Source: an uncultured Christensenellaceae bacterium (GTDB lineage Bacteria; Bacillota; Clostridia; Christensenellales; UBA3700). Taken from it: a stretch of 39,516 nucleotides of DNA. The notes under the pieces are model-generated. The model was not told the origin of the DNA. It saw only the letters and a list, made by a program, of their open reading frames with translations, and searched no databases. Shown piece by piece: positions 9,090 to 16,215 of this stretch (position 1 is its first letter; the number at the start of each line of letters is the position of its first letter). The position numbers were made by a program, and so were the translations under genes. The stretch covers positions 1-39,516 of the forward strand of contig CALWRI010000016.1 of the NCBI GenBank assembly GCA_944383905.1. The letters run 5' to 3'.

Positions 9090-10626
9090 TATTGTTACCT
9101 CCGTTTGTGATGTTTACTTTTTCGGCACCGAAAACCTTTTTCACGTTTTCGATATTTTGTTTGCTTTCGTCCTCTTTGACTTCTACTTCGACAATTATCC
9201 TGCCGAAATCTCTGTAAGTCTCTCTCAGAATACTCTCATAAGTCGAGAGATAGAACATAATGCTGCTCTTTTGTCCCTCGCTTTCCGCCTTAACGACGAG
9301 ATTGTTGTCCCTGATCTCAAGCTGATCTCTGCTCAACTTGGAGAAGTATGCATATTCGACGTGCATAGCGCGTTTTTTGAGCGTATTGAGAAGCAACACG
9401 AGCATTTTTTCCGCAGTGTCCGCGCTTCTTGCGGGCGCGTTTTGCGACGAAGAAGCCGCCACTGCAAGCTGTCCCGAAGCTATCTTTGCTTCAAGACTCT
9501 TGAGACGCATAAGCACGCCCTGCGCGTCTATCGAGCAATACTCGTCGCACGCTTTGACGACCGCGGCTTCGAGCACGAGTCTCGCATTGGAACCGTAGCG
9601 CAGATCGCCGTCTACCGAACAGATTATCTCGAGAGAACGCAGAAGTTTTGCGTTGTCGTACTTCATCGCAAGCTCGTTCGTCTTTGCGAAAAGCTCCCTC
9701 GGCATATTGAGTATCTTGTTGGCGTTGTTGCAATTTCTGCAATAAAGCAGATTTCTCAAAGTCTTTGCGACGTCTCCGGCAAGCACTTTTACACTCTTGC
9801 CTTCCTTTGTCGTATCTTCTATGCGGCGCAGACATCCGTCAACGTCTCCCGCGAGCATACACTCCGTGAGAGAAAGCACGGCTTCGGGCGAGCTTGCGCC
9901 CAGCACTTCGAGTACGCCGTCGTAAGTGACCTTGTCTCCGCAATAGGAAATGCACATTTCCGCCAGCGAGAGGCTGTCGCGCACGCAACCCTCTCCCGCT
10001 TCCGCTATGGCGACGAGCGCCTCTCTCTCGTAAGCGAATTTTACGTCGTCGAAAATACGTTGCAACAGTCCCGCGGTCTCCTGCGTGGGCACGAGTCTGA
10101 AATCGAATCTCTGGCAACGCGAAAGCACGGTGGGCAATATCTTTTGCACCTCCGTCGTCGCGAGTATGAAGACGACGTGCTCGGGCGGCTCCTCGAGAGT
10201 CTTCAGCAGCGCGTTGAACGCCTGCGGCGAAAGCATATGGACTTCGTCGATGATATAGACCTTGTATCTGCCTACCGAAGGCGCGAACTTGACCTTTTCG
10301 AGCAGATACCTGATCTCGTCTACGCCGTTGTTGGAAGCGGCGTCCATTTCGATTATATCCATATTGGACGAATCGGCGAGAGCCTTGCATATCGCGCATT
10401 CTCCGCACGGAGAGCCGTCTTCTTTCACGTTGAGGCAGTTTATCGCGCGCGCAAATATCTTTGCCGTCGTCGTCTTGCCCGTACCGCGGGAACCGGTGAA
10501 CAGATACGCATGAGAAATGGCGCCCGTCATGATCTGATTCCTGAGGGTGCGTATGATGTGTTGCTGTCCTATCATCGAGGAAAACTCGTTCGGACGGTAT
10601 CTGCGGTAAAGCGAAACGTATGCCAT
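9082..10626 (-). CDS. dnaX: DNA polymerase III subunits gamma/tau
   Basis: DnaX is the clamp-loader ATPase of the replicative polymerase. The 514-residue product has Walker A GSRGTGKTTT at 45-54, a zinc module with C64, C74, C77 and C80, Walker B YIIDEVH at 124-130, sensor 1 LATTE near 155, and the SRC motif LSRCQRF near 170. The C-terminal third is variable and shorter than in Escherichia coli tau. No clear slippery heptamer for a gamma frameshift was recognised. GAGG lies 7 bases before the ATG. It is the first gene of the unit with ybaB and recR and has a promoter and a very stable leader hairpin upstream. Confidence 0.97.
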   Translation of the reverse strand: MAYVSLYRRYRPNEFSSMIGQQHIIRTLRNQIMTGAISHAYLFTGSRGTGKTTTAKIFARAINCLNVKEDGSPCGECAICKALADSSNMDIIEMDAASNNGVDEIRYLLEKVKFAPSVGRYKVYIIDEVHMLSPQAFNALLKTLEEPPEHVVFILATTEVQKILPTVLSRCQRFDFRLVPTQETAGLLQRIFDDVKFAYEREALVAIAEAGEGCVRDSLSLAEMCISYCGDKVTYDGVLEVLGASSPEAVLSLTECMLAGDVDGCLRRIEDTTKEGKSVKVLAGDVAKTLRNLLYCRNCNNANKILNMPRELFAKTNELAMKYDNAKLLRSLEIICSVDGDLRYGSNARLVLEAAVVKACDEYCSIDAQGVLMRLKSLEAKIASGQLAVAASSSQNAPARSADTAEKMLVLLLNTLKKRAMHVEYAYFSKLSRDQLEIRDNNLVVKAESEGQKSSIMFYLSTYESILRETYRDFGRIIVEVEVKEDESKQNIENVKKVFGAEKVNITNGGNNNG

Positions 10627-10674
10627 TGTGCCTCTTTTATTGACCTTTTGCCGGATTTTATCCTTATATCCTCA

Positions 10675-10707
10675 ATACGCTCCCCGGCATCGTGCCGGAG
10701 AGCGTAT
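10675..10707 (-). other. 15-bp perfect-stem hairpin in the dnaX leader
   Basis: Arms 10675-10689 and 10693-10707 pair without a break (one G-T pair) around a three-base loop. There is no T run after it on either strand, so it is not a classical terminator. It starts about 9 bases after the predicted dnaX transcript start and could stabilise or regulate that mRNA, or mark the 3' end of the upstream transporter mRNA. Confidence 0.65.
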
Positions 10708-10722
10708 CGGATGCTTGTCTAT

Positions 10723-10751
10723 ATAGTACCACAACTTTCGTTTTCAGACAA
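10723..10751 (-). promoter_or_regulatory. dnaX-ybaB-recR promoter
   Basis: TTGTCT (-35, 10746-10751), a 17-bp spacer and TACTAT (-10, 10723-10728) on the minus strand. Each box matches four of six consensus bases, so the call is moderate. Confidence 0.55.
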
Positions 10752-10780
10752 GTCGTAGCGCAAATATTGACGTATAATTG

Positions 10781-12448
10781 TTATTTGTTTTCTCCGTCGC
10801 CGTCGCCGAAGGTGTAGGTGTCTCCCATCTCGGAGATCTCATCGACGCCCAGCTTTTCTGCGACTTCTTCGACGCTGTCGCCGCTTGCGGCAAGTTTAGC
10901 CGCCTTTCTCGCAGCGATCCTCGCAACGCATTCCGCCTGCTTCTTTTCGGTAAAGTCGTAGAAGATGAGCGGTATGCAGCAAGCAAGCGTAGACGCGCCG
11001 CTGAGCAGGGTCGTCATCATCCAGATGCCTTCGAGAGGAGCGTTTGCGCCGGTCAGTTTGTTTGCGTCCGCATAGCCCTCGGTACCGAGAACGAGAAGAA
11101 CGACGAACGCGGTCATAGCCATACCGATCTTGGAGATGAACGTCTGCATCGAGAAGCAGATGCCCTCCGCTCTCTCACCCGTCTTGTCTTCAAGATAGTC
11201 GATGGAGTCGCCTATCATCGAATATGTAAGGATGTTGGAATAGCCGCTCGGGAGACCGAGGATCAACATTACGATGTAGAAGAATACCTGCGCCGCAGTG
11301 CTCGTACCGTTGCTGGACAGACCGAGGAAATAAAGTCCCAGCATCGCCACACCGCCGAGGAGGTGCGAATAGAGGAACAGATTTCTCTTGCCGATCTTCT
11401 TGGAAAGTATCGGGGTCGTCAGAGTCGCGATAAGACCGCCCGGAACGACGAGCAACGTGAGTGTCGAGAAGATGGCTTCGTTGCCGAGGTTGTACTTCGC
11501 ATAGTAAAGACCCGAGGTCATGTATATGAGACGGAGCGAGCCGAGAACGCCGGTTGCGATCATAAGGAGCACGGGCTTGTTTTTGCCGAGCAGCTTGATG
11601 TTGTGCAAAAGACCCGCCTTGTCCGCCTTTTCGTCATAAAATCTTTCTTTGGTGTTTTTGAAGCCGATATAGAAGGTCGGGAGCGCTATAGCCACAACGA
11701 CAATCGCTACGATGACAAACAGTATTTTGTACTGATGCACGAGCTGATCGGTCGCGCTGTTGATTATCTTGTCAGGTATGTTGCCGAACACATTGAGTCC
11801 GTCGTCAGACACATAACCGAGCAGGTTTCCTCCCGCGTCTCTGATAATGCCGAATTCGTTGTAAGTGTTGTTTCTCACCATATCCTGGAAGATAGGTATA
11901 AAGACGGTGACGACGCCTGCGCCGATCGTACAGAAAAGACGCGCGATCGTGAGCATCGTATTGCGTTTGTCGGTATCCGAAGTCATCGAAGAGGCGAGAC
12001 CCCAATAAGGAACGTCGACCGTCGTGTAACAAATACCCCAGAGAACGTATATAACGGTCGCATAAATAAAGCTGGACACCTCGCCGACGTCGGAAGACAG
12101 GAACATAAGCACCGTGAATACACAGATGGGAATGGGCATATACAAGAGCCACGGTCTCATTTTGCCGTACTTTGAACGGGTCATGTCGACTATCGTACCC
12201 ATGATCGGGTCGTTGAAAGCGTCGAAAAGTCTTGCGCAAAGGAACATGACTGCAAGCCAGATCGGGTTGATACCTACCGCGTCGGTCAGGTAGAACAGGA
12301 AAAACGATGTGACAAGCTGACATATCAGGTTTTGTCCGAAGCCCGCTATCGAGTAGGACAACACTTCTTTGGGTTGCATTTCATCCGGCTTGTCCGGACT
12401 CGTGCCCAACATTTTGTGAAGAAATGGGATTTCGTTGAGTTTCTTCAT
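10781..12448 (-). CDS. GPH-family sugar:cation symporter (MelB-like MFS)
   Basis: This 555-residue integral membrane protein has about twelve hydrophobic segments. It carries the glycoside-pentoside-hexuronide signature in its second segment: ARLFDAFNDPIMG followed by a TRSKYGKMRPW loop near residues 87-120, the region that carries cation-binding acidic residues in MelB. Such proteins import melibiose, other glycosides or uronides with Na+ or H+. The substrate cannot be read from the sequence. A cytoplasmic C-terminal tail of about 60 residues is rich in Lys, Glu and Ala. The start is supported by AAGGAAGG and by a promoter at 12494-12522. It is near the galactose genes, but separated by the dnaX unit, so a link to galactose is only a guess. 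Confidence 0.88.
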   Translation of the reverse strand: MKKLNEIPFLHKMLGTSPDKPDEMQPKEVLSYSIAGFGQNLICQLVTSFFLFYLTDAVGINPIWLAVMFLCARLFDAFNDPIMGTIVDMTRSKYGKMRPWLLYMPIPICVFTVLMFLSSDVGEVSSFIYATVIYVLWGICYTTVDVPYWGLASSMTSDTDKRNTMLTIARLFCTIGAGVVTVFIPIFQDMVRNNTYNEFGIIRDAGGNLLGYVSDDGLNVFGNIPDKIINSATDQLVHQYKILFVIVAIVVVAIALPTFYIGFKNTKERFYDEKADKAGLLHNIKLLGKNKPVLLMIATGVLGSLRLIYMTSGLYYAKYNLGNEAIFSTLTLLVVPGGLIATLTTPILSKKIGKRNLFLYSHLLGGVAMLGLYFLGLSSNGTSTAAQVFFYIVMLILGLPSGYSNILTYSMIGDSIDYLEDKTGERAEGICFSMQTFISKIGMAMTAFVVLLVLGTEGYADANKLTGANAPLEGIWMMTTLLSGASTLACCIPLIFYDFTEKKQAECVARIAARKAAKLAASGDSVEEVAEKLGVDEISEMGDTYTFGDGDGENK

Positions 12449-12493
12449 AATTTTCCTTCCTTATAGAGATGAGGTCTTACAACCGTTAAGACA

Positions 12494-12522
12494 ATTTTAA
12501 CACAATTTTAATGATATATCAA
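12494..12522 (-). promoter_or_regulatory. Promoter of the GPH transporter
   Basis: TTGATA (-35, 12517-12522), a 17-bp spacer and TAAAAT (-10, 12494-12499) on the minus strand. Confidence 0.8.
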
Positions 12523-12784
12523 TTACTTACCTGAAAAAAAAACGGCATAATATGCAAAGATAATGGACACTTGTCCGAATTTTTAATAAATAATATAAAA
12601 ATAACGGTCGTTTTTATTCATATTCCGGATATTTTCCGGAGCTTTTTGAAGTCGTTTTTTGCCGTATTATACATTTGAATTTACGAATTTTTCATCTCTG
12701 CTCCGTGCGAAAACGATAATTTTGAAGAAAAAAAGCAAAATTGACGGCAGTTGATAAAAAAATCCCGCAATTTTTGCAATTACA
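12523..12784. other. AT-rich intergenic stretch
   Basis: No open reading frame or RNA gene is supported here. It contains a near-palindrome GGACACTTGTCC (near 12565-12576) and two copies of TCCGGA around a TATTT spacer (near 12624-12640), which are operator-like but not recognised. Confidence 0.35.
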
Positions 12785-12814
12785 TTGACATACCGCCTCT
12801 CTGTTTTGTATAAT
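12785..12814 (+). promoter_or_regulatory. Promoter of the small lipoprotein
   Basis: Perfect TTGACA (12785-12790) and perfect TATAAT (12809-12814) separated by 18 bp. Confidence 0.85.
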
Positions 12815-12835
12815 TAAGAAAACACGGAGGAAATT

Positions 12836-13366
12836 ATGAAAAAGTTTTTTATTTTCGTTTTGACTTGTTTCATCGTCTCGACAATGGCGATCACTCTTGT
12901 CGGCTGTGAAAAAACCGACACCGAGATCGAAAACATAGGCACTTACGAATTCGACACCGCAACGATCGTTTCCAACGGCGACATCGACAGCGAAAAAACA
13001 CTCGAACAATACATCGCGGCTCAAAAACCCGTCGTCGGAGAAAAAGAATCCCCCGTTCAGATCGCTATCGACAAGACAGGCGACACTTATATGGTTGACG
13101 GCGTAAAACTCGACACCAAAGAAGAAAGTGACACCGTTACCATGACCGTCAACGTCGAGGATCTCGAACTGACCCTTCCCGACAGCTCCAAATTCAAGCT
13201 CACCGAGGAAAAATACGTCCTTCAGGGCGACACCCTCACCTACGTTCAGAAATGGGTAAGCGTTTCCGACAGCGATACGAATTACACCATCACTTCCACT
13301 TTCGTTAAAGTCGTCGAAAAACCCGACAAGGCAGATGAAGGTAAAACCGAGGGCGAAGCGGCATAA
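12836..13366 (+). CDS. Putative small lipoprotein of unknown function
   Basis: The 176-residue product starts with a short Lys-rich n-region and a hydrophobic stretch ending in the lipobox LVGC (C24), so it should be a substrate of Lgt and LspA and sit on the outer face of the membrane. The mature part is acidic and Thr-rich with repeated beta-type patterns (for example TYMVDGVKLDTKEE and DTVTMTVNVEDLEL). It resembles the generic clostridial lipoproteins with a beta-barrel or lipocalin-like fold, but no family is recognised. GGAGG lies 5 bases before the ATG. It is monocistronic, with a strong promoter and a terminator. Confidence 0.8.
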   Translation: MKKFFIFVLTCFIVSTMAITLVGCEKTDTEIENIGTYEFDTATIVSNGDIDSEKTLEQYIAAQKPVVGEKESPVQIAIDKTGDTYMVDGVKLDTKEESDTVTMTVNVEDLELTLPDSSKFKLTEEKYVLQGDTLTYVQKWVSVSDSDTNYTITSTFVKVVEKPDKADEGKTEGEAA

Positions 13367-13388
13367 TCTATAATCAAAAAAACGCAAA

Positions 13389-13419
13389 ACGGCGTCCTTT
13401 TACGGGACGTCGTTTTTTT
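13389..13419 (+). terminator. Intrinsic terminator of the lipoprotein gene
   Basis: ACGGCGTCC (13389-13397) pairs with GGACGTCGT (13405-13413), followed by seven T. A shorter T run on the other side could also help end the mazF transcript. Confidence 0.85.
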
Positions 13420-13428
13420 GTCGTCTGT

Positions 13429-13773
13429 TTACTCGAAAAACCCCAGACTTATCATAAGAGCGCGGTTTACCCGACTCATCACGTCGCCGGGTATCTCCCC
13501 TATCTTGTCTTTGAGCCTGCATTTGTCGAGCGTCCTTATCTGTTCGAGTAGCACGACCGAATCCTTCGGCAGACCGTATTCCTTCGCCCCCAGCTCGATA
13601 TGCGTGGGAAGTTTTGCTTTGTTTATCCTGCTCGTAACGGCAGCGGCTATCACGGTCGGGCTGTATTTGTTCCCGACGTCGTTCTGTACGACGAGAACGG
13701 GACGCACTCCTCCCTGTTCGCTTCCTACGACGGGGCTCAGATCGGCATAATACAGTTCTCCTCTTTTTATCAT
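13429..13773 (-). CDS. MazF/EndoA-family mRNA interferase toxin
   Basis: The 114-residue protein closely resembles Bacillus EndoA (NdoA), a ribosome-independent endoribonuclease that cuts mRNA at short motifs. Family landmarks are [16 protein letters not shown] (residues 17-32) with the catalytic-type Arg at 24, Thr47 in AVTSRI, and [19 protein letters not shown] lies 6 bases before the ATG. In Bacillus the order is alr-ndoAI-ndoA; here nnr lies upstream on the same strand but no antitoxin frame is visible in the 330-base gap. That gap holds instead a promoter, a short terminated RNA and degenerate hairpin repeats. It may be controlled by an unlinked antitoxin or by RNA, or act as a housekeeping RNase. 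Confidence 0.92.
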   Translation of the reverse strand: MIKRGELYYADLSPVVGSEQGGVRPVLVVQNDVGNKYSPTVIAAAVTSRINKAKLPTHIELGAKEYGLPKDSVVLLEQIRTLDKCRLKDKIGEIPGDVMSRVNRALMISLGFFE

Positions 13774-13860
13774 CGTTTACTCCGTAAAATGAAATTGCCC
13801 CCGTTTCATTGTATGAACCTTTCGGGAACAATGTTATTCTTGACAAAGAACGGAGATTTA

Positions 13861-13990
13861 ATCGGAACGACCCGATATTTTTAACGACTGTCCGAGACTC
13901 GGAGCAAACCCGATAATTGAATCGGCAACATAAAAAAGAGACGACTTTCGCCATCTCTTGCCTGAGGGTCGGAACAAAGCCGACAATAAA
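13861..13990 (-). repeat. Three degenerate hairpin repeats upstream of mazF
   Basis: Reading the plus strand, TCGGAACGACCCGATATTT (13862-13880), TCGGAGCAAACCCGATAATT (from 13899) and TCGGAACAAAGCCGACAATA (from 13969) are variants of one unit, TCGGARCRAAsCCGAYAAT. Each forms a small stem TCGG/CCGA with a 6-7 base loop on either strand. Spacing is 37 and 70 bases, about one and two units. One copy lies inside the short RNA and two lie between its terminator and mazF. Confidence 0.55.
13932..13959 (-). terminator. Intrinsic terminator of the small RNA
   Basis: AGAGATGGC and GTCGTCTCT form a 9-bp stem (two G-T pairs) with a GAAA loop, followed by TTTTTT on the minus strand. It lies about 160 bases before the mazF start. 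Confidence 0.8.
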
Positions 13991-14017
13991 CGGTCTTTCG
14001 ACCGAGTTCTCTACCTT
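13932..14017 (-). ncRNA. Candidate small structured RNA between nnr and mazF
   Basis: A strong promoter (14024-14052) faces about 85 bases that contain no start codon with a ribosome binding site and no usable frame. The predicted RNA has hairpin 1 (CGGTC, GAAA loop, GACCG; 13990-14003), hairpin 2 (GTCGG/CCGAC with a 7-base loop; 13968-13984), and an intrinsic terminator at its 3' end. No Rfam family was recognised by eye (not 6S, SRP, tmRNA, T-box or a common riboswitch). It may be an independent sRNA or an attenuated leader of mazF. Confidence 0.55.
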
Positions 14018-14023
14018 GGATTT

Positions 14024-14052
14024 ATTGTATAGTTTTCAATCGACGCTGTCAA
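14024..14052 (-). promoter_or_regulatory. Strong promoter upstream of the small RNA and mazF
   Basis: TTGACA (14047-14052), a 17-bp spacer and TACAAT (14024-14029) on the minus strand. The nearest coding start downstream is mazF, 250 bases away. Confidence 0.8.
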
Positions 14053-14104
14053 GCGAATAAGTACGTTTTTATACCGGTTTATTTGCGTGACAGAGCGATG
14101 TTTA

Positions 14105-15586
14105 TTAACAAAGCGAATCGACAATCTTCTTCGCCTCTTTGCAGACGTCGCTTGCGAGGACTCCCCAGTCGCCGTACTCTTTCTCGGCGGCTTTTGCCGC
14201 TTCCGCACAAAGATACGCGCCTGCGCACGCCGCGTCGAATAAGGATATGCCTCTCGCCGTGAAGCCGCATATCGTGCCGGTGAGCACGTCGCCGCTCCCT
14301 CCTTTTGCGAGCGCGGGAGTTCCGTTTGCGACGAGAACGACAAAACTGCCGTCCGTCACAACCGTCGTGCTCCCTTTGAGCAATACCGTGCAGTCACACG
14401 ATCGAGCGAGACTTTTCGCCGCGCTTACGGGATCGGATAATATTTCGTCCACGCTCTTTCCCGTCAATCTCGAAGCCTCTTTCGGATGAGGGGTGAGCAA
14501 CAGCCCCGCGTGTTTGTCTTTTAGCGTCGTTATATCTTGTCCGAACGCGTTGAGCGCGTCCGCGTCCAAAATGCAGTCGCAGTCGAAATCCTTGACGATA
14601 TATCCGCAGATCTTCGCGTTTTCCTCTCTGTCGCCGCCCATACCCGGACCTATCGCGACGGCTGTCACGCCTTTCATCGCGCTGTCTATGCTGCCTTTGT
14701 CAAACACGAAGCGTCCGTCCCTGTCCGCCATCGGGAACAGAGTGCTTTCCACTATGCTGCCCGCATACGCTCCCGCAAGCGAATACGGCACGCAAAGAGT
14801 ATTTAGTCCCGCTCCCGCGCGGAGCGCGGCTCTGCCTGCCTCCGCAAGTCTGGGCGCGCCCGGAAATTCCTTGGAACCTCCTATTATCAGACTCTTGCCG
14901 AAACTGCCTTTGTTGCAGTTGTTCTTTCTCTTTGCAAACAGAGGCGCGAAAATGCTCTCGTCCGCGACAACGTATTTTTCTCCCGTTATCGGTATGCCTA
15001 TGTCTACGACGACTATTTCGCCGCAAAAGTCCTTGCCGTCTCCGAGTAAAAGTCCGCTCTTGACCGCCTGAACGGCTATCGTCCTGTCCGCTTTCACGGC
15101 GATCGTCGCCCTGCCGCCCGTGCCGTCGAGACCGCTCGGAATATCAGCCGAGACCACTTTCGCGCGGCTTGAATTTATCCTTTCGATGACTTCGGCGTAT
15201 TCGTGTTTCGGCACGCCCGAAAAACCGGTGCCGAAGATGCAGTCGACTATAAGATCGCAATCGTAATCGCAGTCTGTTGCCGGATATATTCTGTCAAAGC
15301 CGCCGCTCAAAAGTTTATTCTTATAAAAAGTTGCGTCCGGCGAAACGCCTTCGGATAAATAATACACCGAAACGTCGAAACCGCCGTCCGCCATAAGACA
15401 CGCAAGCGCGAAACCGTCCCCGCCGTTGTTTCCTTTGCCGCAGATTATATATGTCCTGCCGCTCTTGTCTATGTTTTCGAAAATACCCTTTGCCGCGCGA
15501 GCCATCAATTCTACGGACGGCACTCCGCCTGCAATGCAAGCTCTGTCGCTTTCCGCCATGACCGCGTTGGAAACCGCAAATTTCAT
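14105..15586 (-). CDS. nnr: Bifunctional NAD(P)H-hydrate epimerase / ADP-dependent dehydratase
   Basis: Nnr repairs hydrated NADH and NADPH: the N-terminal YjeF_N domain epimerises NAD(P)HX and the C-terminal ribokinase-like domain dehydrates it. In the 493-residue product the epimerase motif GKGNNGGDGFA is at 50-60. The dehydratase domain shows LLTPHPKEASRLTG and, near 425-440, PALAKGGSGDVLTGTI. The start at 15586 (MKFAVSNAVMAESD) was chosen because AAAGGAG precedes it; the longer frame runs back into recX. The gene begins 2 bases after the recX stop, so ygiQ-recX-nnr is one unit. In Bacillus nnr also lies near the EndoA locus. Confidence 0.94.
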   Translation of the reverse strand: MKFAVSNAVMAESDRACIAGGVPSVELMARAAKGIFENIDKSGRTYIICGKGNNGGDGFALACLMADGGFDVSVYYLSEGVSPDATFYKNKLLSGGFDRIYPATDCDYDCDLIVDCIFGTGFSGVPKHEYAEVIERINSSRAKVVSADIPSGLDGTGGRATIAVKADRTIAVQAVKSGLLLGDGKDFCGEIVVVDIGIPITGEKYVVADESIFAPLFAKRKNNCNKGSFGKSLIIGGSKEFPGAPRLAEAGRAALRAGAGLNTLCVPYSLAGAYAGSIVESTLFPMADRDGRFVFDKGSIDSAMKGVTAVAIGPGMGGDREENAKICGYIVKDFDCDCILDADALNAFGQDITTLKDKHAGLLLTPHPKEASRLTGKSVDEILSDPVSAAKSLARSCDCTVLLKGSTTVVTDGSFVVLVANGTPALAKGGSGDVLTGTICGFTARGISLFDAACAGAYLCAEAAKAAEKEYGDWGVLASDVCKEAKKIVDSLC

Positions 15587-15588
15587 AT

Positions 15589-16215
15589 TCACTCCTTTTG
15601 CGCGCGTTCTTCGCGCAGTCTCGAAATGCAACGCGCCGCGACGTCCTGTCCGTAACCCCTGTAAACGAGGTATCTTACGAGCCTCGCGACGTACTTTTCG
15701 TCCGCAAGATCTTTGCCGTTGCTGTGTTTTTGAGCAAGCGCGAACGCATCGTCTTCTTCGGACGAACGGTCGCGGAGCGCTTCCTCGATATAAGCGTCTT
15801 CGACCCCGCGTTTTTTGAGTTCCTCTTTTAGTCTTCTCGCGCCTTTTAATCCCTTGTTTACCGCGACGTACTGCAATGCGAATTCTCTGTCGTCGATATA
15901 TCCGTAACTCTTGAGCTTTTCCACGGTGTATCCGACGACGACTTTGCCGTAACCTTTCGCGTACAGTTTTTCCTCTATCTTCTTTTGAGTGCAGACGTAT
16001 GCGGAGATGTAACGAAGCGCGTATTCGAACGCGTTGCGCTTGTCCGATTCAAATACTATGCTCTCAAGCTCTTTTTCGTCGATCTCTCTGCCTTCGTCGA
16101 GCCTTTTCGACGCGGCGACGAGCGCGCTGACCGAGCAATAGAATTCTCCGTCAAGATAAAGTCTTACCCTGTCCTTGTCTCTTTTATCGGGTTTAACGTC
16201 TGTTATCCGACTCAT
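15589..16215 (-). CDS. recX: Regulatory protein RecX
   Basis: RecX binds RecA filaments and modulates recombinase activity. The 208-residue protein is an all-helical three-repeat type: a beta-rich N-terminus (RLYLDGEFYCSVS), then RecX repeats with KKIEEKLYAKGY, YGYIDDREFALQYV and LVYRGYGQDVAARCI. The family pattern ID-D-x-x-F/Y-A is seen at IDDREFA. It overlaps the ygiQ stop by four bases (ATGA) and is followed after 2 bases by nnr. A co-transcribed YgiQ-RecX-Nnr set has no obvious shared pathway. Confidence 0.92.
   Translation of the reverse strand: MSRITDVKPDKRDKDRVRLYLDGEFYCSVSALVAASKRLDEGREIDEKELESIVFESDKRNAFEYALRYISAYVCTQKKIEEKLYAKGYGKVVVGYTVEKLKSYGYIDDREFALQYVAVNKGLKGARRLKEELKKRGVEDAYIEEALRDRSSEEDDAFALAQKHSNGKDLADEKYVARLVRYLVYRGYGQDVAARCISRLREERAQKE

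Noticed and set aside
9082..10626. Programmed frameshift giving a short gamma form of DnaX
   Set aside because: No A-AAA-AAG-type slippery heptamer with a following hairpin was recognised in the expected region.
9046..12175. Long plus-strand frames opposite dnaX (9046-10758) and the GPH transporter (10778-12175)
   Set aside because: Antisense shadows of certain genes with no start signals of their own.
13400..13954. 184-codon minus-strand frame overlapping mazF and the small RNA
   Set aside because: Low-complexity Arg/Asp-rich translation in another frame of mazF, with no ribosome binding site. It was considered as an antitoxin and dismissed.
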